From: Pseudohalocynthiibacter aestuariivivens
GTDB lineage: Bacteria; Pseudomonadota; Alphaproteobacteria; Rhodobacterales; Rhodobacteraceae
DNA length: 64,000 bases
Assembly (NCBI RefSeq): GCF_011040495.1
Contig: NZ_CP049037.1
Location: 1,612,001 to 1,676,000, forward strand
Reading direction: 5' to 3'
The position numbers and the translations under genes were made by a program. Positions within the stretch are counted from its first letter, which is position 1, and each line of letters starts with the position of its first letter. Below are positions 36,890 to 47,505 of this stretch, piece after piece. A model generated the notes under the pieces. It saw nothing but the letters and a program-made list of their open reading frames with translations. It was not told where the DNA came from and ran no database searches.

Positions 36890-38007
36890 AGATAACTGAT
36901 CCGTCCACCAGCCAGCGTCGCCGCGACCCGGCGCGTGCGCATCTCCAACACTAACAGATCGGCCCGCATACCGGGCACCAGAGCACCCCGATCCGACAGC
37001 CCCAAAATTCGCGCAGGCCCAGCCGAGATCAATCCCCATGCTGTCGCCAGATCACAAACACCGGCATCCAGCAGGAAAAACGCCGCGCGGCGCAGTGACG
37101 GGTAGTGATAATCAGAAGCCAGTGCGTCAACGAGCCCCATCATCACCATATCCGCCGCACTCACGTTGCCGTTATGAGAGCCGCCACGCACTACGTTGGG
37201 CGCGCCCATGATCACGGCATCGCCACCGGCGCGCGCCGCCTCTGCCGCTTCCAGCGTTTCGGGAAACTCCGCCAGCGTCGCGCCCCTTGCACGCCACTCC
37301 GCGCGGGCCTCGGCACTGCGATCGTCATGGCTGCCCATCCGAACCCCACGTGCTGCCAACGCCGCACTCAATCCGTCCACTGCCGCAGGAACTTCGGCAC
37401 GGCGCGCATGCATTTCCTGCATCATCGCCAGATGCACCTCGGGGTTGCGCCCGATGCGCAGCGACTTTCCAATCAACCCTTTGGGTTGCTTACCCTTTTC
37501 CAACGCGACATGGGGTAGATGATCATTAAAGACACAGTATGCGACGCTGTGCCGATCAATAAATTCCAGAGCAGCACCATAGTCGTCCAGCATCGGTGTC
37601 TCGAACCGCAGTTGCGTGTGCAGGTCCGTGACGACGTTACCGCGGACCTGTGCCACTCCTGTCATCACGCGTTCTGCGAATTCGGGACCGCGCATCCCAC
37701 CTTCCCAGCTATAGAACTGCGCCAATACAGCCGTCGTGATCCCGTTCGCTGCCAGCTCTGCCTCGGCTGTCACCAGCCCCTGATCAATATCCTTCATCGC
37801 ACCGCGTCGGGGTGCCAGATGCCGCTCGAACCCATCCCCGTGTACGTCAACAATTCCCGGTAGGACAATGTAGCCGCTCAAGTCGACCTCGCGCGCGGCC
37901 CCCTCGCCATCCGCAATGCGTCCTGCATCCAGTATCAGCGGCACCTTCTGCAATCCGTCCGGCGTCAACACGTCGGCACCGGTCAGACGCACATGCAGTC
38001 CGGTCAT
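36853..38007 (-). CDS. phnM: PhnM-type alpha-D-ribose 1-methylphosphonate 5-triphosphate diphosphatase
   Basis: A 384-residue amidohydrolase-superfamily enzyme. PhnM removes pyrophosphate from the ribose-methylphosphonate triphosphate of the C-P lyase pathway. Visible are [18 protein letters not shown] with the metal-binding [19 protein letters not shown], a central [40 protein letters not shown] and [15 protein letters not shown]. No other phn gene is in the window, so the rest of the pathway must lie elsewhere or this paralogue has another substrate. Its start overlaps the stop of the secreted hydrolase gene (ATGA at 38004-38007). Confidence 0.87.
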   Translation of the reverse strand: MTGLHVRLTGADVLTPDGLQKVPLILDAGRIADGEGAAREVDLSGYIVLPGIVDVHGDGFERHLAPRRGAMKDIDQGLVTAEAELAANGITTAVLAQFYSWEGGMRGPEFAERVMTGVAQVRGNVVTDLHTQLRFETPMLDDYGAALEFIDRHSVAYCVFNDHLPHVALEKGKQPKGLIGKSLRIGRNPEVHLAMMQEMHARRAEVPAAVDGLSAALAARGVRMGSHDDRSAEARAEWRARGATLAEFPETLEAAEAARAGGDAVIMGAPNVVRGGSHNGNVSAADMVMMGLVDALASDYHYPSLRRAAFFLLDAGVCDLATAWGLISAGPARILGLSDRGALVPGMRADLLVLEMRTRRVAATLAGGRISYLQGDVAQRFLGG

Positions 38008-38726
38008 TGGACACCTCGCCAAAAGAGGTCGGTGATATCCAGATCGTGATCGAACGCGCCATGGGTCAGAAATTCAGAAACCTGTGCGATCACCATCGGA
38101 TTGTTCATCATAAAGGTATGCGTCACCGGGAGCTGGATATGATCCGCCATACCGGCCACCCGTGTCGAGGCAACCGATACCTTGCCATCATCCGGTCCCT
38201 CGATCAAAAGCGAGAAATACGGGTTCAGCGACCGTGTCCCCGCGATCACTCCCAGCGGGAAATCCACGGGAGGCAGGCTTTCGGTGAACGTGTCCTGCCC
38301 GGTCTCCAGCTGCATACCAGCCGGGCCATTGAGCCATTCAAACAGCTCCAGACCGCCCAGTTCATCCACCACTTCCGAGCCATGATTGGGCGGGCCCAGC
38401 ATCACCACTCTACCCAACCGCTCCGGGCGATGATCCCGCAACCACACCCGCAACAAGATACCGCCCATCGAATGGGTGACAAAATGTATTGGCGCGTCGC
38501 CACAGGTCGCGACCGCACGCGGCAAGGTCTGGTTTGCCAACACTGCGATGCGCGCCTCGGTCGACGGGTAGCTGGGACTGACCACGCGGTAACCTTCGCG
38601 CTCCAGCGCCTCCTGCATCACCAGAAAAGAAGCATCTGTGCGCGCCAGCCCATGCAGCAAAATCGCGCAATCGGCCAGTGCCGAGGCAGGCCAGAGCAGC
38701 GCAAAAAGGAAGCCGAGCATTTTCAT
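38004..38726 (-). CDS. Secreted alpha/beta hydrolase (lipase/acyltransferase-like)
   Basis: A 240-residue exported hydrolase. A signal peptide ([16 protein letters not shown]) leads into the oxyanion region [15 protein letters not shown]. The nucleophile elbow lies in [17 protein letters not shown] (THSMG), and a late [10 protein letters not shown] provides the likely catalytic His. It resembles the lipase-class permutase/PGAP1-like group. The substrate is unknown. It overlaps phnM by four bases and so is the first gene of a two-gene unit, an odd pairing for a cytoplasmic phosphonate enzyme. Confidence 0.82.
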   Translation of the reverse strand: MKMLGFLFALLWPASALADCAILLHGLARTDASFLVMQEALEREGYRVVSPSYPSTEARIAVLANQTLPRAVATCGDAPIHFVTHSMGGILLRVWLRDHRPERLGRVVMLGPPNHGSEVVDELGGLELFEWLNGPAGMQLETGQDTFTESLPPVDFPLGVIAGTRSLNPYFSLLIEGPDDGKVSVASTRVAGMADHIQLPVTHTFMMNNPMVIAQVSEFLTHGAFDHDLDITDLFWRGVQ

Positions 38727-38783
38727 ACCCCTCCAGATATGCGCAAATGCACGCGGCTGAAAGTCCAATGAAAGTGATCCATC

Positions 38784-39221
38784 ATGTCCATTCGCCTCGC
38801 TGTGCGTGCGGTGATCGTCGAAAACGCTAGGCTGTTGCTGGTCAATGCGTACCCCGGCGGGCAGAGCGACCTGTGGTGCGCGCCCGGCGGCGGTGCGGAT
38901 CCCCACGCCTCGCTGCCCGATAACCTGACGCGCGAAGTGTATGAGGAAACCGGGCTGCGCATCAGCGTTGGGCATCCGTGTATGGTCAATGAATTTCACG
39001 ACCCCGATCGCGGGTTTCATCAGGTCGATCTCTTTTTCCGGTGTAATGCCATCGCGGGGCAGCTCAGCCCAGACTGGATCGATCCCGAGGGGGTGGTGAA
39101 CACGCGGCGCTGGTTCAGTCAGGCAGAGTTGCAGAATATTCGCTTGAAACCGGACAGCTTGCCACAAATCGCGTTCTCGGACAGGTATCATTACGATCCA
39201 CTCGAACGCATTGTGCGGTAG
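38784..39221 (+). CDS. Nudix hydrolase
   Basis: A 145-residue Nudix protein (MutT/ADP-ribose pyrophosphatase-like). The strand [19 protein letters not shown] leads to the Nudix box: [20 protein letters not shown] and then YEETGL, which fits GX5EX7REUXEEXGU with Asp/His at some non-catalytic positions. The C-terminal part ([18 protein letters not shown]) is typical for substrate recognition, but the nucleotide is not predictable. It has no partner gene and is divergent from the hydrolase/phnM unit. Confidence 0.87.
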   Translation: MSIRLAVRAVIVENARLLLVNAYPGGQSDLWCAPGGGADPHASLPDNLTREVYEETGLRISVGHPCMVNEFHDPDRGFHQVDLFFRCNAIAGQLSPDWIDPEGVVNTRRWFSQAELQNIRLKPDSLPQIAFSDRYHYDPLERIVR

Positions 39222-39254
39222 ATCGCGCTTCGGTGCCGGCACGCGGTCCGCTGG

Positions 39255-40103
39255 TTACCGCCGCCCGCCCGATACCGAGACCATCACGCCCCCCAGTACC
39301 AGCAAGGCCGCAATAACAAACTGCCCCGTCAGCATCTCGCCCAACAGGACCGCCCCTCCCGCCATCGCAATCACCGGTACCGTCAGCTGCGCCACGGCGG
39401 CAGTGGATGACGCCAGTTGCGGCAACACTGTGTACCATAGCGCGTAGCCCAGACCCGATGTGACTGCACCGCACATGATCGCCAGAGCGACACCCCAATT
39501 CGACACCGCCGATACGTCCACCATGCCCGGTAGCATCAGTCCGATCGCCAACCCGATTGGCGCAGCCAGTACAAAATTCGCGGCCGTGCCCATCAATGCG
39601 TCGCCGCTTTTTCGACCAGCCAGCGAATATAGGCCCCAGCCGACCCCGGCCAACGCCATTTGTGCGGCGTGGGTCAGGCTGATTTCCGCGCTGTTCCCCG
39701 GCCATAGCAGCCAGATCAGCCCGCCAAACGCCAGCGCCGCCCCGACCCATCGCCGTGGCGGCGTGGATTCCCCGGCGACCAGCCCCCCAACGAACATGGT
39801 GATTTGTACCACACCAAAGAGGACGAGTGCCCCAAGACCTGCATCCAGATCAGTGTAGGCCGTTGAAAACCCAAAGAGATAAATCAAGAGTGACACGACA
39901 CCCAGCATTCGCCCGGCCCCACCGAACCGCAACCGCCCCCGCGTGAGCAGAACCAGCAACGTCAGCGCGACCGCGCCGCCCGCCAGACGGATCATGGCAA
40001 AGCTCACCGCATCAATATGACCACCAGCCAACGCCATTCGATTCAGGACAGAGTTTGCGGCGAAGGCAACCATCGTCAACGTGGTGAGAAGAACGAGGCG
40101 CAT
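39255..40103 (-). CDS. EamA/DMT family transporter
   Basis: A 282-residue ten-helix inner-membrane protein, the third EamA transporter in this window. Helix 1 is TLTMVAFAANSVLNRMALAG. The first repeat ends near GGLVAGESTPPRRWVGAAL, and the second contains VAQLTVPVIAMAGGAVLLGE with the typical conserved Pro and Glu. Its start overlaps the stop of the GNAT gene upstream (TGATG around 40101-40105), so the two form an operon. Substrate unknown. Confidence 0.88.
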   Translation of the reverse strand: MRLVLLTTLTMVAFAANSVLNRMALAGGHIDAVSFAMIRLAGGAVALTLLVLLTRGRLRFGGAGRMLGVVSLLIYLFGFSTAYTDLDAGLGALVLFGVVQITMFVGGLVAGESTPPRRWVGAALAFGGLIWLLWPGNSAEISLTHAAQMALAGVGWGLYSLAGRKSGDALMGTAANFVLAAPIGLAIGLMLPGMVDVSAVSNWGVALAIMCGAVTSGLGYALWYTVLPQLASSTAAVAQLTVPVIAMAGGAVLLGEMLTGQFVIAALLVLGGVMVSVSGGRR

Positions 40104-40591
40104 CAGAGTTTTTCAAATGCGAGCGGATAGATCAAATTCCCATGTGGGGTGTCCTCACCTGCGCCAGCCAACAAAGTATGTTCAACCGGATACGGCGAAA
40201 CAAGCTTGCGCGCGCGCGCCGCGCTGAACCCCACGCGTTCATAGAACGGCACCTGACCCAGCACGACAACACTCGTCTTGCTCAGCCGCGCCCACTCGGT
40301 CAGCATCCCGATCATACGCCGCCCATGTCCGCGTCCCTGCCAGTCAGGATGGATCGCTACCGGAGCGAGACACAGCCAGCCTGTGGGCTCACGCATCTGC
40401 GATAACGCGTAGTAGCCAACGATACCGCCCTGGTATGGCAAGACGACCTCGCCCGCCATCGCCCCTGATTTACGCAATGCAGCCACAAGCCGCGCCTCTG
40501 CATCGCCGTCAAACGCCAGAGTCAGCAGTTCTGCCACCGCGTCTTCTTCACCACGCCGCATCTCTCGGCTGAATTCAGGGGTCTGCAACAT
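40103..40591 (-). CDS. GNAT family N-acetyltransferase
   Basis: A 162-residue YhbS-like acetyltransferase. The N-terminal FSREMRRGEEDAVAELLTLA, a central YQGGIVGYYALSQM, LCLAPVAIHPDWQGRGHGRR (acetyl-CoA loop) and the late VVVLGQVPFYERVGFSAA are all typical. The ATG at 40591 has GAGG about 9 bases upstream; a GTG at 40618 would add nine residues. It is coupled to the EamA transporter, suggesting acetylation and export of a common small molecule; that is inference only. Confidence 0.85.
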   Translation of the reverse strand: MLQTPEFSREMRRGEEDAVAELLTLAFDGDAEARLVAALRKSGAMAGEVVLPYQGGIVGYYALSQMREPTGWLCLAPVAIHPDWQGRGHGRRMIGMLTEWARLSKTSVVVLGQVPFYERVGFSAARARKLVSPYPVEHTLLAGAGEDTPHGNLIYPLAFEKL

Positions 40592-40728
40592 TATGACGTG
40601 CCTCAGAACAGGATTCACTCATGGCCTAACACGCAGACAATTCCTTAGAAAGCGACGGGGCATCTTCTGATCGGGAAATATCCCCGCCCAAGGCACAAAA
40701 GCTCTTTTGAGGCGACCCATCGGATACG

Positions 40729-40757
40729 AAAAAGGGGCCGCCCGAAGGCGACCCCTT
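40729..40757 (-). terminator. groESL terminator: Rho-independent terminator of groESL with UUCG tetraloop
   Basis: Read on the minus strand, AAGGGGTCGCC pairs with GGCGGCCCCTT (one G-C/T-type wobble or mismatch) around the extra-stable loop TTCG, followed by a run of T. It lies about 90 bases past the groEL stop. Confidence 0.92.
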
Positions 40758-40846
40758 AAGTTTTTGGCGTCTGCGGACCTTGGTGTTCGGACTCAATACC
40801 GTACACCTGCCGCCCCGTCGAATTCGCTGATGCGAATACGAGGTGC

Positions 40847-42544
<1,698 letters not shown>

Positions 42545-42565
42545 TCAGAACGTCAGGACGTGGCC

Positions 42566-42853
42566 TCAGGCCATTTTGCCCAGAATGTCGCTCTCTTTCA
42601 TGATCAGCAGCTCTTCACCGTCGATGGTGATTTCTGTGCCGGACCATTTGCCGAACAGGACGCGATCGCCAGCGGCAACAGCCATCTCGATCAGTTCGCC
42701 GCTGTCCTTGCGCGCGCCGTCGCCGCAAGCGACGATTTCGCCTTCACTGGGCTTTTCTTTGGCGCTGTCGGGAATGATCAGCCCGCCTTTGGTTTTTTCT
42801 TCGCCTTCAACGCGGCGGACAAGCACGCGGTCATGTAGCGGTTTAAATGCCAT
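42566..42853 (-). CDS. groES: Co-chaperonin GroES
   Basis: A 95-residue lid protein for GroEL. It starts [20 protein letters not shown], then [13 protein letters not shown] forms the mobile loop that binds GroEL, followed by [26 protein letters not shown] lies before the ATG at 42853. It is separated from groEL by 72 bases and preceded by a classical sigma-70-like promoter with a perfect CIRCE operator. Confidence 0.98.
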   Translation of the reverse strand: MAFKPLHDRVLVRRVEGEEKTKGGLIIPDSAKEKPSEGEIVACGDGARKDSGELIEMAVAAGDRVLFGKWSGTEITIDGEELLIMKESDILGKMA

Positions 42854-42918
42854 CTCTGAGGCTCCTTGGCTCAAAGTTACTTCCAACTGGCCCCTCCCCA
42901 GATAGTTTGGTGGGGCCG

Positions 42919-42945
42919 TTAGCACTCGCCTTGTGTGAGTGCTAA
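42919..42945. promoter_or_regulatory. CIRCE operator (HrcA binding site) of groESL
   Basis: TTAGCACTC (42919-42927), 9 bases, then GAGTGCTAA (42937-42945) is an exact match to the CIRCE consensus. HrcA bound here represses groESL until heat shock. It starts 7 bases downstream of the -10 element on the minus strand, covering the expected transcription start. No hrcA gene is in the window. Confidence 0.98.
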
Positions 42946-42952
42946 CGACGCT

Positions 42953-42981
42953 TAGCTAAGGAATGCCTCGACCCGAGTCAA
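42953..42981 (-). promoter_or_regulatory. Predicted groESL promoter
   Basis: On the minus strand TTGACT (42981-42976) is followed after 17 bases by TAGCTA (42958-42953). The -35 is near consensus and the -10 weak. The CIRCE element lies directly downstream, the usual placement for HrcA repression. Confidence 0.7.
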
Positions 42982-43042
42982 CAACCCGTTGGTGAAAATT
43001 TGCACTTCCCAGCCATCTCGGACGAAACATCCTTCCGTTTCG

Positions 43043-43067
43043 TTAACTTTTCGTTAACCTTTATTAA
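43043..43067 (+). promoter_or_regulatory. CtrA-like box TTAA-N7-TTAA (with a third TTAA)
   Basis: TTAA at 43043-43046 and 43054-43057 are exactly 7 bases apart, matching the CtrA consensus of alphaproteobacteria. A third TTAA at 43064-43067 follows after 6 bases. The site is about 75-95 bases upstream of the unknown gene at 43141, a normal position for activation or repression. The run is also AT-rich, so chance cannot be excluded. Confidence 0.55.
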
Positions 43068-43140
43068 CAAACGCCCTCGCGACAGGCTGCGGCATGGCGC
43101 ATTGCTGTGGGGTTCGTGATTCAGGCATACGGAGGATGCA

Positions 43141-43530
43141 ATGAACGAAGTGGCGCTGGCTGCCATCTATTGCCTGCTGATCGCGGGCGGAGAGACTGAG
43201 GTACCGCATGGATATTCTGCTGGATATGACCTGCACATGATCCGCGTCGACTGCGAGACACCGACAGAGGTGATTGAGGTCGGACTTGACTCGCGCAGTT
43301 CCCTCGACAGCCTCCAACAGGCACTCTTTGCCGCTGATTTGACGGGCAAGACACCTGTGATCCTGATGATAGATCGTGACGGGCGCATAGGTCCCTACGA
43401 GACCCGCATCGCCGCAGCCGCGAGCCGAGCCGGGGTTGAATACCGGCGCACAACCCGCGATTTCCTCATCCGCTGGCAAATGACCAGTTGGCTGCGCAGC
43501 TACGCAACACCGCCTGCCCCCGGAACCTGA
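43141..43530 (+). CDS. Hypothetical protein downstream of a CtrA-like box
   Basis: A 129-residue protein I do not recognise. GGAGG lies 5 bases before the ATG, so translation is well supported. The first residues (MNEVALAAIYCLLIAGGE) are mildly hydrophobic. The middle reads like an alpha/beta fold (CETPTEVIEVGLDSRSSLDS, then KTPVILMIDRDGRIGPYETR), and the C-terminal part is basic and Trp-containing (DFLIRWQMTSWLRSY). No membrane segment is convincing. It is divergent from groES. The upstream TTAA-N7-TTAA box suggests cell-cycle or CtrA-linked control. Confidence 0.72.
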   Translation: MNEVALAAIYCLLIAGGETEVPHGYSAGYDLHMIRVDCETPTEVIEVGLDSRSSLDSLQQALFAADLTGKTPVILMIDRDGRIGPYETRIAAAASRAGVEYRRTTRDFLIRWQMTSWLRSYATPPAPGT

Positions 43531-43606
43531 CCGAACCCGCTTGATCCTGCGCGCGAACCACGACATTTTGAGGGTCGTTCACACGCCAAATGCGGGGCTA
43601 TCTGTC

Positions 43607-44596
43607 TTGAAACTTTCCTGTTGTCTCTTGTCCTGCCTCCTGTTGCTACCCCTCCCGGCCGCAGCGCGCTGCAAGGGTTCTGATCTGATCGATGCCCTAT
43701 CCGATGGCCAGCGGGCTGCTCTGGAGCAGGCCGCAGAAGCCACCCCCTATGCCGAAGGTCTGTTATGGCGCGCAACCCGGGGCGATACCCGCATCACGCT
43801 CTTTGGCACCTATCATTTTGAACATGCCCAGACACAAACCCATCTGGCCGCCCTCGAACCCATGATCAAGGCCGCCGACCTCGTCTATCTGGAAATGTCG
43901 AAAGCCGATGAAAAGCGGCTGGGACGACAGATGGCCTCGGATCCGTCCTTGATGTTCATCACCGAGGGTCCAACGCTGCCCGATCTGCTGGGCGACGAGG
44001 ACTGGCAGACACTGTCGGATGAGTTATCACGACGCGGCTTCCCATCTTTTCTTGCAGCAAAGTTCAAGCCGATCTGGGCGTCGATGATGCTGGGTATTGG
44101 TCCTTGCGAGGCCCGCTCGGGCGCGCTTGAGGCAGCGGGGATCGATTCGTTGATCGGCGAACATGCGACGCAGTTGGGACACGAGACCAGATCGCTCGAA
44201 GATGCCGCGACGGTCCTGACCCTGCTCGATGGATTCCCGCTGGAGGACCAACTGGACGCGATCCGACTGTTTTTGCACTGGAATGTCGATCCCGACGATG
44301 TGGCCTACACCCTGCGCGAGCGGTATCTGGCACAGCAAATCGCGCTGATTTGGGAATATTCCCGCCTGATTTCGCTAGAGGGTGGCGGCCCCGAGGCTGA
44401 AGCCAGCTTTGCCTTGTCCGAACAGGTTCTGCTGACCGACCGAAACCTTGCCTGGGCTGACTTGCTGGCAAGCGACGCAGTGCAGGGAGATGTTCTGGTC
44501 GCCGCCGGTGCCGCCCACCTGCCCGGCGACTTTGGTGTGCTGAACCTTTTGGCACAGCGCGGCTTTGTCATTTCGCGGCTGCCGTTTCAGCAATAG
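43607..44596 (+). CDS. TraB/GumN family protein, exported
   Basis: A 329-residue protein of the TraB/GumN (Tiki-like) family. The hallmark ITLFGTYHFEHAQT sits near the N-terminus of the mature protein, and a second GEHATQLGHETRSLED and late VAAGAAHLPGDFGVLNLL carry the conserved His and Gly residues. Relatives include metal-dependent proteases. The TTG at 43607 yields a proper signal peptide (LKLSCCLLSCLLLLPLPAAA); a TTG at 43541 adds 22 residues with no signal-like character. The last Cys-containing region suggests periplasmic location. It starts shortly after the unknown gene and may share its transcript. Confidence 0.85.
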   Translation: MKLSCCLLSCLLLLPLPAAARCKGSDLIDALSDGQRAALEQAAEATPYAEGLLWRATRGDTRITLFGTYHFEHAQTQTHLAALEPMIKAADLVYLEMSKADEKRLGRQMASDPSLMFITEGPTLPDLLGDEDWQTLSDELSRRGFPSFLAAKFKPIWASMMLGIGPCEARSGALEAAGIDSLIGEHATQLGHETRSLEDAATVLTLLDGFPLEDQLDAIRLFLHWNVDPDDVAYTLRERYLAQQIALIWEYSRLISLEGGGPEAEASFALSEQVLLTDRNLAWADLLASDAVQGDVLVAAGAAHLPGDFGVLNLLAQRGFVISRLPFQQ

Positions 44597-44626
44597 CACC
44601 GTTGGTGTTCTGCTTTGGGCTGTCAT

Positions 44627-44663
44627 CGGGGGCGTTGCCCCCCGTAGAATTTTGAAAAAATTC
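44627..44663. terminator. Double hairpin between convergent genes
   Basis: CGGGGGC (44627-44633) pairs with GCCCCCCG (44637-44644) around GTT. GAATTTT (44647-44653) pairs with AAAATTC (44657-44663) around GAA. The second hairpin is followed by CTCCCCCAGGATATTTTCAG, a stretch resembling an extragenic repeat common in Rhodobacterales genomes (from memory, not checked). It can end transcripts from both sides. Confidence 0.6.
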
Positions 44664-44698
44664 AACCTCCCCCAGGATATTTTCAGCAAGAAGAAGCA

Positions 44699-45364
44699 TC
44701 AATCTTTCATCTCGGGTTCTAGCATGGCAGCGCCAGTGTCACTAAGCGCATAAAGCCCGCGCGCGGCGCGGCAGAACCAACCATGATGATTGTCCGCCAT
44801 GATGCGCGTTGCGCGGGACACGCCCGTTGCCTTTGCCACGTCTGCCCCCTTCGCAATGCCTGCCTGCGCCAGATGCGCGGCACATCGCAGCGCATCTTGC
44901 CGGTAGGCCGTCATGATCGTTCCATTGGTGCCGCCCTCGGTAGGATCGCCTTCGCGCGTATCAAATTCCTTTAGCAGGGCCGCTCGGCGGGGGGCGGACT
45001 TGCGCGGCCGGAACGGTGCCGGTTCACAATGGACCTGAACGACACCATCTTTCAGGCGGACCGACATCACCCCGATGCCCAGCCGTTTGCACAAGCCAAT
45101 GTTACCTTTGAACGCGCGCCAGCCCGATTTGCCTGACCAACGTGGCACAGCAACATAAACCGTGTCGGTGACCGATTGCCGCGCAACCGCCTGTTGTAGC
45201 AACACCAGCGAAAACCCGGTCTTCAGCTCGACAATCAGGGGCGGATCATCCGCGCGCCGCGCCAGCACATCCGCGGCCCCGACCTCGCCCTTCACATGAT
45301 ATCCCTGCGCCTCAAGAAACGCTTTGACCGGGGCATACAGATCAGTTTCGGCAGGTTTGGACAT
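44699..45364 (-). CDS. DUF2161 protein: PD-(D/E)XK nuclease-like domain plus winged-helix tail
   Basis: A 221-residue protein of the DUF2161 family. Residues 1-130 show a PD-(D/E)XK-type fold: VKGEVGAADVLARRADD with D32, then PPLIVELKTG with E46 and K48, followed by an alpha helix (LLQQAVARQSVTDTVYVAVP). The C-terminal part (RCAAHLAQAGIAKGADVAKA, then TGVSRATRIMADN) looks like a winged helix. All three putative active-site residues are present. Function and substrate are unknown. Start is the ATG at 45364. It is divergent from the pyrophosphatase gene. Confidence 0.83.
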   Translation of the reverse strand: MSKPAETDLYAPVKAFLEAQGYHVKGEVGAADVLARRADDPPLIVELKTGFSLVLLQQAVARQSVTDTVYVAVPRWSGKSGWRAFKGNIGLCKRLGIGVMSVRLKDGVVQVHCEPAPFRPRKSAPRRAALLKEFDTREGDPTEGGTNGTIMTAYRQDALRCAAHLAQAGIAKGADVAKATGVSRATRIMADNHHGWFCRAARGLYALSDTGAAMLEPEMKD

Positions 45365-45461
45365 AGCGGGCAATTTGGCCGCACTCTGCGCGCGTGACAA
45401 GCCCGGCAGCGGCTTTTATAACGCGCGCAAACATGACTTCTGCCCTTGAGGATACCGCAAT

Positions 45462-46382
45462 ATGACAACGCTCGTTTTTGGCCACAAATCCCCTGACACC
45501 GACAGCACAGGATCGGCGATCCTGTGGGCGTGGTATCTGAACGAAATCAAAGGCGGGGATGCCGAGGCCGTTCTGCTGGGCGAACCAAACACCGAGGCTG
45601 CTTTCCTGCTGAAACATTGGGAACTGCCCAAACCACGGATCATCGAGGACGTAGAGGCAGGACAGGTTTGCGTCGTGGTTGACACCAACAACCCGGCCGA
45701 GTTGCCCGCGTCGATCAACGACGCAGACGTTCGGGCAATTATCGACCATCACCGCATTGTCGGCGGATTGGAGACCAAAGGCCCGATCGACATGACAGTG
45801 CGCCCGCTGGCCTGCACTGCAACGATCATGGTTGACCTGATGGGCGATGACGCGACGAAGATGCCGGATTGGGCCAAAGGCACCGCGCTGACCTGCATCC
45901 TCAGCGACACGCTGGAATTCCGCAGCCCGACCACCACCGACCACGACCGCCATGTGGCTGAGCAACTGGCCAACGATCTGGGGATCAACATCGGCGACTA
46001 CGCCGCCCAGATGTTTGCAGCGAAATCCGACGTTTCGGCATTCTCCGACGCCGAATTACTGCGAATGGACAGCAAGGAGTTTGATCTGGATGGCACCAAA
46101 TTCCGGGTTTCGGTACTGGAAACGACTGCACCAGCCACCATACTGGATCGCAAGGACAGCCTGATGGCATCCATGGGCGATGTCGCACGTGAGGACGGCG
46201 TCGATCAGGTCCTGCTCTTCATCGTGGATATCCTTAACGAAGAAGCGACGCTGCTGGTCCCCAACGACATGGTAAAAGCCATCGCCGAGAAATCTTTTGC
46301 TGCTGACGTGTCCGGCGACGCCGTGGTTCTGCCCGGCATCATGAGCCGCAAGAAACAGATCATCCCCAATCTGAAGTTGTAG
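45462..46382 (+). CDS. ppaC: Manganese-dependent inorganic pyrophosphatase (DHH family)
   Basis: A 306-residue family II pyrophosphatase that hydrolyses pyrophosphate to phosphate and drives biosynthetic reactions. Metal ligands lie in VFGHKSPDTDSTGSAI (H8, D12, D14) and in VRAIIDHHRIVGG (the DHH motif). The C-terminal DHHA2 domain ends in LPGIMSRKKQIIPNL, with the basic residues that hold the substrate. It is an independent gene with GAGG before the ATG, divergent from DUF2161. Confidence 0.94.
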   Translation: MTTLVFGHKSPDTDSTGSAILWAWYLNEIKGGDAEAVLLGEPNTEAAFLLKHWELPKPRIIEDVEAGQVCVVVDTNNPAELPASINDADVRAIIDHHRIVGGLETKGPIDMTVRPLACTATIMVDLMGDDATKMPDWAKGTALTCILSDTLEFRSPTTTDHDRHVAEQLANDLGINIGDYAAQMFAAKSDVSAFSDAELLRMDSKEFDLDGTKFRVSVLETTAPATILDRKDSLMASMGDVAREDGVDQVLLFIVDILNEEATLLVPNDMVKAIAEKSFAADVSGDAVVLPGIMSRKKQIIPNLKL

Positions 46383-46529
46383 CATCGGTGGGTCGGGCAT
46401 TAGCCCGGCCCGCGACCGCGAATACCGGCCGCGGCGGTGATACGCTGCGAACTTCGCTGATCCGCTCTGGTCAGGCCGCACGTCGCCTGCCATATCTGGG
46501 TGCGAAACAGACATGTCCGGGGGACCCCA

Positions 46530-47405
46530 ATGACCCAGATCATCCAATCACTCTCTGAGATTTCAGACCGCTACGAGGCGCTCTTCGTCGATCTCTGGGG
46601 ATGTTTGCACAACGGCGTCACCGCCTTTCCGGATGCTGTCGCGGCAATGCAAACCTATCGAGCAAAGGGCGGCAAGGTGGTGCTGGTCACCAACTCTCCC
46701 AAACCGCGGGCCGGGGTTGCAGAACAACTGGTGCAGTTTGGCGTGCCAGAGGACGCCTATGACACCATCGCCACCTCTGGCGATTCTGCGCGCACCGCCA
46801 TGTTCCGGGGCGTCGTGGGTTCATCGGTTTACTTCATGGGAGAATGGACCCGTGATGCAGGGTTCTTTGAGCCCATCGGCATCGTGGGTGATCCTGCCCC
46901 GATCACCCGCGTTCCGCTGACCGAGGCCGAGGGTATTGTTTGCTGCGGCCCGTTCGATCCGATGGCTGACCCGTCCGAAAACCGCGCCGATTTTCTCTAC
47001 GCCAAGCAGAAGGGGCTCAAACTGCTCTGCGCCAACCCTGATATCGTCGTGGATCGTGGCGACCGTCGCGAATGGTGCGCCGGCGCATTGGCGCGCCTTT
47101 ACACCGAAATGGGCGGCGAGAGCCTGTATTTTGGCAAGCCGCATCCGCCGATTTACGATCTGGCCCGTCGCCGTCTGACCGAGCTAGGCAAGGACGTTGG
47201 CAATACGGCGATTCTTGCCATCGGTGACGGGGCGCTGACTGATATCCGCGGTGCGATGGGCGAAGATATCGATTCGCTCTTCATCTCGGGCGGGCTCGCC
47301 GCGAAAGAGACACGAACCGTCGAACAGCCTGACCCTGACGCCCTAAGCCATTATTTAGAAAAAGAAATGTCTAACCCAACCTATGCGATCGGGCATCTGC
47401 GCTGA
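46530..47405 (+). CDS. HAD-superfamily hydrolase, TIGR01459 type
   Basis: A 291-residue subclass IIA HAD hydrolase. Motif I (LFVDLWGCLHNGVTAFPDA) has Asp with Trp-Gly-Cys instead of the more usual D-x-D, which is characteristic of the TIGR01459 group. Motif II is KVVLVTNSPKPR, and motif III/IV is seen in YFGKPHPPIYDLARRRLTEL followed by ILAIGDGALTDIRGA. The substrate is unknown. The second expected Asp is replaced by Trp, so classical phosphatase activity should not be assumed. Start at ATG 46530. Confidence 0.87.
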   Translation: MTQIIQSLSEISDRYEALFVDLWGCLHNGVTAFPDAVAAMQTYRAKGGKVVLVTNSPKPRAGVAEQLVQFGVPEDAYDTIATSGDSARTAMFRGVVGSSVYFMGEWTRDAGFFEPIGIVGDPAPITRVPLTEAEGIVCCGPFDPMADPSENRADFLYAKQKGLKLLCANPDIVVDRGDRREWCAGALARLYTEMGGESLYFGKPHPPIYDLARRRLTELGKDVGNTAILAIGDGALTDIRGAMGEDIDSLFISGGLAAKETRTVEQPDPDALSHYLEKEMSNPTYAIGHLR

Positions 47406-47505
47406 CAAATTAGGCCTTGATTTTCTGCATCTGCGAAGTAATAAAGTTCCAACCATCGGCATATCTACGTCCGAATATTACCCAGCAGAACCAAGGGAGG
47501 GCCCA

